DNA of 62,845 nt from an uncultured Eubacteriales bacterium. GTDB lineage: Bacteria > Bacillota > Clostridia > Peptostreptococcales > Anaerovoracaceae. The notes beneath the pieces were generated by a model. That model made no database searches. It saw only the letters and a program-made list of their open reading frames with translations, and had not been told where the DNA came from. The position numbers were made by a program, and so were the translations under genes. The DNA lies in the NCBI GenBank assembly GCA_902801255.1, contig CADCHO010000009.1, positions 1-62,845 on the forward strand, in the 5' to 3' direction. Numbering within the stretch: position 1 is the first letter of the stretch; the number at the start of each line of letters is the position of its first letter. Shown piece by piece: positions 9,774-17,471 of the stretch.

Positions 9774-10753
9774 GATGTTTCGACGCACACAGTGACATCT
9801 GGGCAGATGTCACCAACAAAAGAATGAGGGGAGAAACAAACGTCTTCCACAACCGCCATTTTGAGAACATCAGAAAGGGCGGAGTGGAAGGCTCCGTTTT
9901 AGTTGTGTGGGTCGATACTCTCGGCAAAAGAGATGTCGAGACGAGAACACACGACATTTTCCGCTGTGTAAAAGATGAGATCGCAGAGACCAAAGATTTC
10001 CGCATTGTAAAGACCTACGATGAGATGCTGAAGGCCAGGGAAGAAGGTATATTCTATATCTTCATCGGCGTTGAGGGCATGGCATATGCTTCCAATGATC
10101 CGTCTCTCGCAAGGCTCGACGAGTACTATGACTTCGGCGCAAGGCACGGCATCCTGACATGGAACGAGGAGAACGGCTTCGGCCACAGCGCAGCATCCGG
10201 CAGTACTGAAGGACTCAGCAGCCTCGGAAAGAGGGCAGTGCTTCACATGATCGAAAAGAAGATGATAGTAGACACTTCACACCTCAACGAGGCGGGATTC
10301 TGGGATATCGCGCGCATAATGGACGGAAGGCCGTTCATCGCTTCGCATTCCAACTGCAGGGTGTTCAGCGACCATCCGCGCAACCTGACTGACGACCAAC
10401 TCAAGGCTATAAAGGATGCAAACGGCTGCGTCGGACTCAACACGTGGAATGAGTTTGTAGATCCTGACCGCAGAAAGGCAAACGTACAAAGACTAGCCGA
10501 TCACTGTGAGCATATGATAGACGTAATGGGCATCGATCATGTGGGGTGCGGATTCGACTTCTGCGACTACATCGAAGACCCGGACGATTCGGAAGGCTCG
10601 GACTTTTCGAGTGGTGCGGTAACAGGTCTTGAGGATCCGTCAAAGATACCGGCGTTCTTCGATATCCTCAGAGAAAGGGGAATGCGCGAGGACGAGCTGG
10701 CAAAGATCGCATATGGCAACTTCCACAGGATCATAAAGGACGTGCTTGGTTAA
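9770..10753 (+). CDS. Membrane dipeptidase, peptidase M19 family
   Basis: 327-residue renal-dipeptidase-like zinc enzyme hydrolysing dipeptides, often including D-amino-acid-containing ones. Visible metal and active-site motifs: DAHSD at the N terminus (HxD), the bridging Glu in GVEGMAY near residue 85, HSNCRVF (about residue 187) and DHVGCGFDF (about residue 253). There is no signal peptide, so it is cytoplasmic. The ATG overlaps the stop of the TPR gene, making it the third member of a tightly coupled operon with the degenerate radical SAM protein. Confidence 0.9.
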   Translation: MRCFDAHSDIWADVTNKRMRGETNVFHNRHFENIRKGGVEGSVLVVWVDTLGKRDVETRTHDIFRCVKDEIAETKDFRIVKTYDEMLKAREEGIFYIFIGVEGMAYASNDPSLARLDEYYDFGARHGILTWNEENGFGHSAASGSTEGLSSLGKRAVLHMIEKKMIVDTSHLNEAGFWDIARIMDGRPFIASHSNCRVFSDHPRNLTDDQLKAIKDANGCVGLNTWNEFVDPDRRKANVQRLADHCEHMIDVMGIDHVGCGFDFCDYIEDPDDSEGSDFSSGAVTGLEDPSKIPAFFDILRERGMREDELAKIAYGNFHRIIKDVLG

Positions 10754-10781
10754 ACATACTTAAAAAAGCTTGATTTAGGTG

Positions 10782-10810
10782 TTGACACGGCACCCTGTGT
10801 AAACTATAAT
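10782..10810 (+). promoter_or_regulatory. Sigma-70-type promoter of the tRNA operon
   Basis: Perfect consensus boxes: TTGACA at 10782-10787, a 17-bp spacer, and TATAAT at 10805-10810. The first tRNA base lies 28 nt after the -10 box, consistent with a stable-RNA promoter. Confidence 0.93.
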
Positions 10811-10837
10811 AATCAAGTCGCATAAAGCGGCAGACGT

Positions 10838-10912
10838 TCCGAGGTAGCTCAATGGCAGAGCAACCGGCTGTTAACCGGTAGGTTGTGGGTTCGAGCCCCA
10901 CCCTCGGAGCCA
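10838..10912 (+). tRNA. tRNA-Asn (GUU)
   Basis: 75-nt cloverleaf. Acceptor arms TCCGAGG and CCTCGGA pair fully, the D-arm is GCTC/GAGC, the anticodon loop CTGTTAA carries GTT, and the T-arm is GTGGG-TTCGAGC-CCCAC. The 3' CCA is encoded. Confidence 0.97.
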
Positions 10913-10927
10913 TTTTTAACCCAATAT

Positions 10928-11016
10928 GCCGGAGTGGTGGAATTGGTAGACACCTGGGACTTAAAATCCTATGAGAAGTGATTCTCGTACCGGTTCGAGT
11001 CCGGTCTCCGGTACCA
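10928..11016 (+). tRNA. tRNA-Leu (UAA)
   Basis: 89-nt class II tRNA with a long variable arm. The acceptor is GCCGGAG/CTCCGGT (first pair G-U), the anticodon loop CTTAAAA carries TAA, the T-arm contains GGTTCGAGTCC, and CCA is encoded. It lies 15 nt after tRNA-Asn. Confidence 0.96.
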
Positions 11017-11041
11017 CCTTCCATAATACTTAATACGATGA

Positions 11042-11117
<76 letters not shown>

Positions 11118-11126
11118 AGTAATTGC

Positions 11127-11158
11127 AAGGCTTTCAGAGATTCTGAGAGCCTTTTGCT
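11127..11158 (+). terminator. Rho-independent terminator of the tRNA operon
   Basis: Arms AAGGCTTTCAGA and TCTGAGAGCCTT pair over 12 positions with one G-U, followed by a T-rich stretch. Confidence 0.85.
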
Positions 11159-11799
11159 TTGCCCGGATTTGCTCCTGATTCGTGCTTCTATGCCTATAAA
11201 TACACCAGGGACACGAAGAAATTCGTACCCCGTAACCAATATTCCCATGTGCATAACGAATCGGGATTTTAAGCATCCGGTCGAGAGACGTTATTCTGAA
11301 AGTATATTCATAATTGTGAATATTACACTATTCAGTTTTTTATTTTATATGAGTTGGATCAAATGTAAACAGGATTCGGTGTGCTATCTGCATCAAAAGA
11401 TGCCGGATTTGTACCTGGCACATATTTTACATGGCTGGACTGATAGAACAGAGTTAGTTATTGTGATACCGAAAACGAAAGGCATATACGAAAAAAATCG
11501 TGTCTCATGTACGATATCGCGAGATGGGGCACGAACTCATTTTATGCATGCCTATACATTGGTCAAGAATGATGACAAAAGGTAGATGGCAGGATGCACT
11601 GACAGGAAGGCGTAAGGCAGTCACAGAGCGACATCAAATATGATATATTTATGGTGTCGCAGTACATAGCGACAAATCGCAATTTTGTTTCGGATTTGTA
11701 TATCGTTGTGCCTGAGGGGGGTCAACATATAACAACAAACAGATTGACAAGTTTCCGTTTGTGAATATATCACAAGTATTTATAACAAGAGGAGCAACA
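11159..11799. other. Low-GC region without convincing genes
   Basis: About 640 bp, A+T-rich. A 143-codon open frame (11154-11585) has no ribosome binding site and no recognisable family, so I do not call it. A small imperfect hairpin lies at about 11630-11663 (GCGACATC against GGTGTCGC, one G-U). TTGACA at 11744-11749 with TATATC 16 bp downstream could be the promoter of the following small gene. Confidence 0.5.
11744..11771 (+). promoter_or_regulatory. Possible promoter for the small acidic protein gene
   Basis: TTGACA at 11744-11749, a 16-bp spacer, and TATATC at 11766-11771. It lies 28 bp upstream of start codon 11800, so the transcript would have a short leader containing the ribosome binding site. 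Confidence 0.45.
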
Positions 11800-12045
11800 A
11801 TGTGTGACATTGAAATGATACCGAGCAAGCCTTCACAAGAGACTGTCAAATTTGAGGAGTTGACACTAACGCCTTCTTCGTCTGTTGTTCAGCCAGAGAG
11901 TGTCGATTTGGTCTTGGAAGCCGGAGACATTTTTAAGGCTGAAGAAATTACCTTTGAGGGCGAGGAAGAATCAGAGAAAAGGATCGCAGAGGCCATGTCA
12001 GCTTATGACAAAGCTATGGATCAGGCTGCGGACATAAAATATTAA
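11800..12045 (+). CDS. Small acidic protein of unknown function
   Basis: 81 residues beginning MCDIEMIPSKPSQ, rich in Glu, Ser and Thr, with a probably helical C terminus (KRIAEAMSAYDKAMDQ). I do not recognise a family. The upstream in-frame GTG (11761) is rejected because AGAGGAG at 11788-11794 sits 5 nt before ATG 11800. No signal peptide or membrane segment. It precedes the cyclase-family gene by 32 nt and could be in the same operon. Confidence 0.6.
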   Translation: MCDIEMIPSKPSQETVKFEELTLTPSSSVVQPESVDLVLEAGDIFKAEEITFEGEEESEKRIAEAMSAYDKAMDQAADIKY

Positions 12046-12077
12046 AAGCTCTGATGCAAATTTGTGGAGGATGAGCA

Positions 12078-12686
12078 ATGATAATCTACGATATTTCTCA
12101 GGAAGTATTCAGCTGTCAGGTATATCCCGGCGATCCGGCTCCGGAAAAAACGGTGATTAGTTCAATGGAGAACGGTGACTCATATAACCTGTCGGCATTC
12201 AGCATGTGCGCTCACAACGGCACACATATAGACGCACCGTTTCATTTCATCAAAGACGGGAAGACTGTGGATGAAATATCCTTAGACGCATTTGTGGGAA
12301 TGGCTTATGTTGCAGAACATCAGGGAATCGTCTCCGGTGAAGATGCCGTAGAAATCCTTAAAAAGGCGAAAGCACAGAACCCTGAAGCGGCAAAGAGAAT
12401 TCTTATTAAGGGAGCCGCCGAAGTATCTTCAGAAGCGGCAAAGGTATTTGCATCCTCAGGAATTTTACTGCTTGGCAATGAATCCCAGACCGTCGGACAT
12501 GAAGACGAGCCGATGGAAGTGCATGTCATACTGTTAGGTGCCGGTGTTATATTGCTTGAAGGAATCCGGCTGGAAGATGTCTCAGAAGGTGTTTATCTTT
12601 TAAATGCAGTACCGCTGAATATGTCCGGTGCGGACGGTTCACCATGCAGAGCTGTATTGATAAATGTAGATTGGTATAAGCAATGA
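12078..12686 (+). CDS. Cyclase family / kynurenine formamidase-like hydrolase
   Basis: 202-residue member of the metal-dependent cyclase/arylformamidase family, which hydrolyses formamides or cyclic imides. The metal-binding motif HNGTHIDAPFHF (about residues 53-64) matches HxGTHxDxPxHF. GGATGAGCAATG gives a good start context at 12078. It is followed by the remains of an alpha/beta hydrolase and by an amidohydrolase, suggesting a small catabolic cluster for an N-containing ring or amide compound. The substrate cannot be read from sequence. Confidence 0.85.
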   Translation: MIIYDISQEVFSCQVYPGDPAPEKTVISSMENGDSYNLSAFSMCAHNGTHIDAPFHFIKDGKTVDEISLDAFVGMAYVAEHQGIVSGEDAVEILKKAKAQNPEAAKRILIKGAAEVSSEAAKVFASSGILLLGNESQTVGHEDEPMEVHVILLGAGVILLEGIRLEDVSEGVYLLNAVPLNMSGADGSPCRAVLINVDWYKQ

Positions 12687-13279
12687 CAAAGACCGTTATA
12701 GTCAACGATCATAAGATGTCTGTTTTCGAAGCCGGTGAAAAAAAACCCAAAACTTGTGTTTATGTCAGCTTCAGGGACAGTCTCGCCCATTTATGATTTC
12801 AGGATTTTGTATGAAAAGCTGATCCCTGATTTCAGAATAATTGTAGTTGAAAAGTTCGGTTATGGTTATTCAGATCTGTATGAAGGACCATGTGATATAG
12901 ATTCAATAGTATCTTTTCAAAGACAGGCACTGGAGCAAGCCGGCGAGGAAGGGCCGTTTATTCTCTTGCCGCATTCAATGTCCGGGCTTGAAGCGATAAG
13001 GTGGGCACAGCTATACCCTGAAGAGGTCGAAGCCATCATAGGCCTTGATATGGCTGCACCGCAGACATATAAAGAGTGGAGCTCCGATCAGGTTGCCAAA
13101 CGTATTCGCCTTATGTGATGTTCATCTCTGATGGCAAACAGGTATCTTCCAATTGGATCAACAATGAAAATAAATTCGCTGATCTAATGAATGCTGAAAC
13201 GGTTTTTCTTGATTGCGGACACTATATCCACTATTACGAAAGTGATCTGATCAGCAGAAAAATAAAGGAATGGGATTAG
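12683..13279 (+). pseudogene. Broken alpha/beta hydrolase gene
   Basis: Three pieces in different frames reconstruct one alpha/beta-fold hydrolase. The first starts at ATG 12683 (MTKTVIVNDHKMSVFEAGE) and loses frame at an eight-A run (12738-12745). The second continues as KLVFMSASGTVSPIYDF with the nucleophile motif HSMSGLEA and stops at 13118. The third resumes in another frame as MFISDGKQV...LDCGHYIHYYES, the conserved C-terminal His region, ending at 13279. The lid region expected between the second and third pieces is largely missing, so there is a deletion as well as frameshifts. Any product would be inactive. Confidence 0.8.
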
Positions 13280-13287
13280 GGGATTGT

Positions 13288-14631
13288 ATGAAAAAGTATG
13301 ATCTTGTTATTGAAAATGCAGCCATCCTGACGATGGATGCCAATGAGACGATCATTAAGAACGGAGTCATTGGTGTTAAGGATGGAGTCATATCGCTTCT
13401 GGAAGAACAGACACCGGATTTCTGCTGCCGGGCCGAAAAGCGTATTGATGCGCAGGGAATGCTGGCTCTTCCGGGCTTTGTGAATACACATTTTCATTGC
13501 TTTCAGTCACTGCTCAAAGGGCTTGGCGCGGACAAGCCTCTCATTGACTGGCTGAACAGTTCGGTGCAGCCGTTTGGTGTCAGAGTGACCCATCGTCAGC
13601 AGGAGCTCGCTGCGCTCGTTGCGTGCCTTGAAGCTCTGAAGAGCGGGTGCACGACTCTGTGTGAATTCTTCTATACGAACCAGGATCCTGAGCTCGCAGA
13701 CGTGTGTATAGAAACGATGCGAAAGACAGGCATCCGAAGTGTTCTGATGCGTACTTTTCAGGATTACGGCGAAGAGTATAATGTCCCGGACGTCTACGTC
13801 GAACCGGTAGAAAAAGCGATAGAGGAGGTAGAACGTCTGAGGAAAAAATACGATTCAGATGACATGATCTCCATCTGGACAGGTCCTGACGTAACATGGG
13901 CAACAACGCGAAAGGGCTACGAGACGATACTGGAGTACTGTCTTGACCGGAAGGTACGCTACACCATGCATCTCAATGAGACGCGTGAAGACAACGATAT
14001 GTGCCGCCGGCATTACGGCAAAAGCATTGTGGATCTCCTTGATGAGATCGGTTTCCTGACAGATCAGTTCCTTGCGGTGCATTGCGTACACCTTACACAG
14101 AACGAAATAAAGCTTCTTGCTGAAAGGGGCGTCTCGATAAGCCATAACCCTGCAGCAAATCTGTACCTCGGCTCCGGAATTGCACCGGTACCGGATTGCC
14201 TTCGGGCAGGTATCAATATATCGCTGGGAACCGATGGTGCCGCAAGCAATAATACGACTGACATGCTCGATACGATGAGGCTGGCCGCTCTGATACATAA
14301 AGGAGCCTGCTGCGATGCAACGGCCATGAGTGCTGAAAAGGTTGTCAGAATGGCGACACTCGGAGGCGCAAAAGCACTCGGAATGGAAAAGACAGTCGGA
14401 ACTCTTGAGATAGGGAAGAAGGCCGATATCATTCTGTTTGATCCGGCGAGGATAAGATCTGTTCCTATGCATGATCCGCTGGCCACACTTGTGTATTCGG
14501 CATCTGCTGAAAACATTGATACCACTATCGTAAATGGGGAAGTTGTATACAGCAAAGGCGTCTTTTCCTGCGGTATTGATGAAGAACAGCTATACCATCA
14601 GGTGATGAGTGAGCTGCAGAAATATGACTAA
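13288..14631 (+). CDS. Amidohydrolase family protein (TRZ/ATZ/SsnA-like deaminase)
   Basis: 447-residue zinc amidohydrolase of the cytosine deaminase/atrazine chlorohydrolase branch, whose members deaminate or hydrolyse ring nitrogens (for example S-adenosylhomocysteine, guanine or 8-oxoguanine). Metal and catalytic motifs: NTHFHCFQSLLKG (HxH), YTMHLNETR (His plus catalytic Glu-type region), AVHCVHL, SHNPAANLYLGSG and LGTDGAASNN (metal Asp). I start at ATG 13288 (MKKYDLVIENA), preceded by AGGGG with 5-nt spacing, rather than at the in-frame ATG 13270. Substrate unknown. Confidence 0.9.
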   Translation: MKKYDLVIENAAILTMDANETIIKNGVIGVKDGVISLLEEQTPDFCCRAEKRIDAQGMLALPGFVNTHFHCFQSLLKGLGADKPLIDWLNSSVQPFGVRVTHRQQELAALVACLEALKSGCTTLCEFFYTNQDPELADVCIETMRKTGIRSVLMRTFQDYGEEYNVPDVYVEPVEKAIEEVERLRKKYDSDDMISIWTGPDVTWATTRKGYETILEYCLDRKVRYTMHLNETREDNDMCRRHYGKSIVDLLDEIGFLTDQFLAVHCVHLTQNEIKLLAERGVSISHNPAANLYLGSGIAPVPDCLRAGINISLGTDGAASNNTTDMLDTMRLAALIHKGACCDATAMSAEKVVRMATLGGAKALGMEKTVGTLEIGKKADIILFDPARIRSVPMHDPLATLVYSASAENIDTTIVNGEVVYSKGVFSCGIDEEQLYHQVMSELQKYD

Positions 14632-14720
14632 AAGGAATAGAAATCAGATGAATAATATGATACAGAAGCGATGAGGTTCTGCGGAAGCGATGGCTGTTAA
14701 ATACGGAAGTGGCAGTAATT

Positions 14721-15197
14721 ATGGATAAACTGGAAAACTGGATCCGGAATAATCACTTAAATGACCGTGACGATATCGATGCGCTGCTGGAAACAGCCGA
14801 TCTTGTCAGACAGCTCATACGTGACGATAATTATGTAGGGGTAAACAGAGTGATCAGCTACACCATAGAAAACAGCTTATACGAAGCGTTTTCATGGGTC
14901 ATGGCTCTGCTGCAGGAAGAGTTCGAAAAAGACGATGATTATTGTTTAGATTCGTTTACATGCAGCCTCGGCAGATCGATTCCGGACTATGATGAGCTCA
15001 CGAAAAGACTGCAGGTCGAGTTCGATGTACAAAAGAACGATGTTGAGAGTGTATATGACGAGCACGGAGAGGTGGAGTCCTTCTTTAACACTTTCACATA
15101 CAGGACAAAGTATAAAAACATATACTTTATATCGTCAGAAAACTTTGACACAAAAGATAACGATTATATCCAGTACAAACTGCTGTTCAGCAGATGA
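14721..15197 (+). CDS. Hypothetical protein
   Basis: About 158 residues, acidic, no signal peptide, no membrane helix, no family I recognise. Sequence runs such as MDKLENWIRNNHLND and IYFISSENFDTKDNDY suggest a folded alpha/beta protein. The start is uncertain: ATG 14721 has GGAAG 11 nt upstream, while GTG 14709 lacks a clear binding site. The end overlaps the region where the next gene's translation could begin. Confidence 0.6.
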   Translation: MDKLENWIRNNHLNDRDDIDALLETADLVRQLIRDDNYVGVNRVISYTIENSLYEAFSWVMALLQEEFEKDDDYCLDSFTCSLGRSIPDYDELTKRLQVEFDVQKNDVESVYDEHGEVESFFNTFTYRTKYKNIYFISSENFDTKDNDYIQYKLLFSR

Positions 15198-15223
15198 TGG
15201 ACCAGGGAGAGGCAACTGAAAAA

Positions 15224-16006
15224 ATGATACCGAGAACAATACTAAGACGCAGGATAAGCTTTATATTCGCTTTGCTGATTGGGATTAGCATGTGTTTTTC
15301 CGCATGCGGCAGCACGGACAATGAAGCGGAATCCGTAGAACCTGCAGCAACTGAAACTGCTGAATACGGGTCTGCAGCAGATCTTGAAGTGGACAAGGAT
15401 AGTGCTCAGGCAAGAAGGGAAGAAATGTGGAAGTACAGAGATGATGACAAGGTGAATCAGATCCTGTTTGTGACACATACTGAGGGAACTCAGGCAACAG
15501 CGGAATTCTATGTGAAAGTTCCCGAAGAGAACAATGCTTGGGTGATGGATTTCAGTACGGATGCTTATATAGGAATCGACCAGATGGGTGTGCCGAATGA
15601 GCAATCCGGATATACGCCCTTGGGTGATTATGGCATAGGAAATGCTTTCGGGATACGCAATAATCCGGGAACTTCGCTCAATTACATCGATGTCACGCCG
15701 ACTACTTTTGCCTGCGACGAAGACTGCGAGTATTACAATCAGATAATTGACATCAAGGAGACCGGTCACGACTGCAAGGGCGAGGAGATGTTTAAATACT
15801 CGCCGGAGTATAATTACGGACTCCAGACAGCTACAAATCCTGCCAATGAGTATAACAAAGGGTCGAACCTGTTCATCCATTGCAAAGGCGCCAAGCCGTT
15901 TACAATGGGCTGTGTGGCTCTTGATGAGGAATCTATGATAACTGTATTGAAGAAGGCCGATCCTGGTATGAGAGTATTCTACAGTGAAATGTACATGCCG
16001 CAATGA
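15224..16006 (+). CDS. L,D-transpeptidase (YkuD-like) lipoprotein
   Basis: 260-residue exported protein. The N terminus has a lipoprotein signal (basic MIPRTILRRRISF, hydrophobic stretch, SMCFSACGS lipobox). The C-terminal domain carries a YkuD-type active site: LFIHCKGAKPFTMGCVALDE (about residues 223-242) gives His and the catalytic Cys in MGCV. Such enzymes cross-link or modify peptidoglycan, or catalyse related transpeptidation, outside the membrane. Ser before GC is replaced by Met (TMGC), so the motif is slightly divergent. Start 15224 gives a proper signal peptide; the in-frame ATG 15194 would add 10 polar residues. Confidence 0.75.
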   Translation: MIPRTILRRRISFIFALLIGISMCFSACGSTDNEAESVEPAATETAEYGSAADLEVDKDSAQARREEMWKYRDDDKVNQILFVTHTEGTQATAEFYVKVPEENNAWVMDFSTDAYIGIDQMGVPNEQSGYTPLGDYGIGNAFGIRNNPGTSLNYIDVTPTTFACDEDCEYYNQIIDIKETGHDCKGEEMFKYSPEYNYGLQTATNPANEYNKGSNLFIHCKGAKPFTMGCVALDEESMITVLKKADPGMRVFYSEMYMPQ

Positions 16007-16041
16007 GAATAGTGAAGAAAGTGAAATGTACATGCCGCAAT
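15983..16041 (+). repeat. 22-bp direct duplication at the 3' end of the transpeptidase gene
   Basis: AGTGAAATGTACATGCCGCA plus AT occurs at 15983-16004 and again at 16020-16041. The first copy encodes the last residues (SEMYMPQ) and the second lies just past the stop codon. It looks like a short slippage duplication. Confidence 0.8.
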
Positions 16042-16064
16042 AAGGAAAGTGGAGGAGTAGTGCT

Positions 16065-16529
16065 ATGGGCAGACTGAAGGATCTTCGGGCATACGTGAAT
16101 GCCGAACTGAATAAAATGGAAAATGAGGATAAGCGAACCGGCGCGATCGTGCATCTTTACGGCGTTTCGCTTGCGGCGACCATGATAGCAAAAAAGCGCG
16201 GCCTCGACTGGGAAATCGCGTCGATGGCAGCTATGCTTCATGATCTGCATGCGTATAAGAGCGGGTCATATGATGACCATGCGCATAAGGGCGCAGACCT
16301 TGCGAGGGAGATCCTGGGCGAGCTGAACCTGACAACTGAGGAAGAGACGGAGACTATATGCTCCGCCATCTATCATCATGACGATAAGCTCGTTACAGAT
16401 GGACCAATGGACGAGGTCCTTAAAGACGCAGACGTCATACATCACTGCATGAACGATCTGTCAAAAGCCATTAAAGAGAAGGAGCAGGAGCGCTTTGACA
16501 AACTGTGCAGGGAATTCGGCCTCCGTTAA
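16065..16529 (+). CDS. HD-domain phosphohydrolase family protein
   Basis: 154 residues, a minimal HD-domain protein. Metal-binding motif positions: H in AIVHLYGVSLA (about residue 29), MLHDLHAYKSG (HD, about residue 58), IYHHDDKL (about residue 105) and DADVIHH. Family members hydrolyse nucleotides or other phosphoesters. GTGGAGGAGTAGTG before ATG 16065 gives a strong RBS. No partner domain. Substrate unknown. Confidence 0.85.
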   Translation: MGRLKDLRAYVNAELNKMENEDKRTGAIVHLYGVSLAATMIAKKRGLDWEIASMAAMLHDLHAYKSGSYDDHAHKGADLAREILGELNLTTEEETETICSAIYHHDDKLVTDGPMDEVLKDADVIHHCMNDLSKAIKEKEQERFDKLCREFGLR

Positions 16530-17029
16530 TTATAAGGCTCTCATTATAAGGCTCGCAGGGATTTCTGATATTATCATCTTCAGCACTTACATAGAATGCT
16601 TCGGAATATAAAAATAGCATCCTCAGACTGCGCATACGGCCTGTTATACCGAACTCCTATGCGCAATCACGAGTTTGCTTGCGCACAGCATTGAGAATAA
16701 TCTGTCCTTATGCGCAGTTTTGTCATCCTTATATATCCATTCGCTTATCACTAACCTAATTTATGGCTTAAAATAGGTATTTTTTATCTAATTCCTATGG
16801 GTAAAGGGCCATATCAAACAGAAAAAGTCGGGATAAACCTTCTCAGATAAAAAAGATTGCGCATACGCCCTTGTTTTTAGGATGGCCATGCTCAATCTTT
16901 ACAGAATACACCTATTGATACTGATTGATATTGAGATTCAGGATCTGCTAAGCACATCTTTGCCATAAATTGCACCCTTCGTGCATGCCGCAAAAAAAAC
17001 TGCGCAGAGTATCTTGGTCTCCCTCGTGA
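16530..17029. other. Intergenic region with clustered TGCGCA palindromes
   Basis: About 500 bp, A+T-rich, no credible ORF. The self-complementary hexamer TGCGCA occurs at 16629, 16660, 16680, 16711, 16858 and 17001, four of these as TGCGCATA or its complement. ATTATAAGGCTC is repeated near 16530 and 16544. I see no terminator or gene that explains these. Confidence 0.6.
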
Positions 17030-17035
17030 TATACT
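17027..17035 (+). promoter_or_regulatory. Extended -10 promoter upstream of the zinc-ribbon/radical SAM operon
   Basis: TGATATACT contains the TGN extension and a TATACT -10 box. No good -35 is visible. Transcription from here would give a leader of about 165 nt ending in the terminator hairpin just before the first gene. Confidence 0.45.
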
Positions 17036-17152
17036 ATAGACAACGTGTAGATATATGCGCCTGAGCAAAAGCCGGTGCACTGATATTTACTGTAGAGAGA
17101 GGAGAGAGCTGGTACCGGAAAGCTTGCCAGATAATTACTTATAAGTGAGCAG

Positions 17153-17189
17153 GAGCCGGAATTCTGAACAGCGGGATTCCGGCTCTTTT
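17153..17189 (+). terminator. Terminator hairpin in the operon leader (candidate attenuator)
   Basis: Arms GAGCCGGAAT (17153-17162) and ATTCCGGCTC (17176-17185) pair perfectly over 10 bp, followed by TTTTC. It sits 18 nt before start codon 17208. Upstream, CTGGTA/TGCCAG (about 17109-17130) can form another hairpin. No gene ends just upstream that would need this terminator, so it may control read-through into the operon. Confidence 0.7.
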
Positions 17190-17207
17190 CAGGAAGGGAG
17201 GTCGTGG

Positions 17208-17471
17208 ATGGAATTACCAATGCGTAAGGTATGCGCTAACTGCAAGAATACCTACAGAGAAGGCGATAAATACTGCCGCTACTGCGGTTCACCGCTTGGG
17301 AAACCGGGCTTCATCGAAGAAGAATTTGCATGTATTTACGGACCGCCTCCGGTACAAAGAACTCATAAATGCAAGAAGTGCGGATTCTCATGGCAAACAT
17401 CACTTATGATAGACGATGAGAAGTGGTGCCCTGAGTGCGGCGGCGAGGCTCCGGTAACAGGCGGCAAGTGA
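17208..17471 (+). CDS. Small double zinc-ribbon protein
   Basis: 87 residues with two zinc ribbons: CANC...CRYCGSPLG (about residues 8-30) and CKKCGFSW...CPECGG (about 52-80), eight metal-ligand cysteines in all. The start is ATG 17208, with GGAAGGGAGG ending 6 nt upstream; the longer in-frame upstream start runs through the terminator stem and is rejected. Its stop codon overlaps the next gene's ATG (ATGA), so it is translationally coupled to the radical SAM gene and may bring it a substrate or partner. Function unknown. Confidence 0.8.
   Translation: MELPMRKVCANCKNTYREGDKYCRYCGSPLGKPGFIEEEFACIYGPPPVQRTHKCKKCGFSWQTSLMIDDEKWCPECGGEAPVTGGK

Noticed and set aside
11154-11585. 143-codon ORF after the tRNA operon
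   Set aside because: It starts inside the terminator, has no RBS and no recognisable domain; the residue composition is not protein-like.
12735-13118. Programmed frameshifting in the alpha/beta hydrolase
   Set aside because: A slippery A run could allow it, but a second frame break and the missing lid region show the gene is simply broken.
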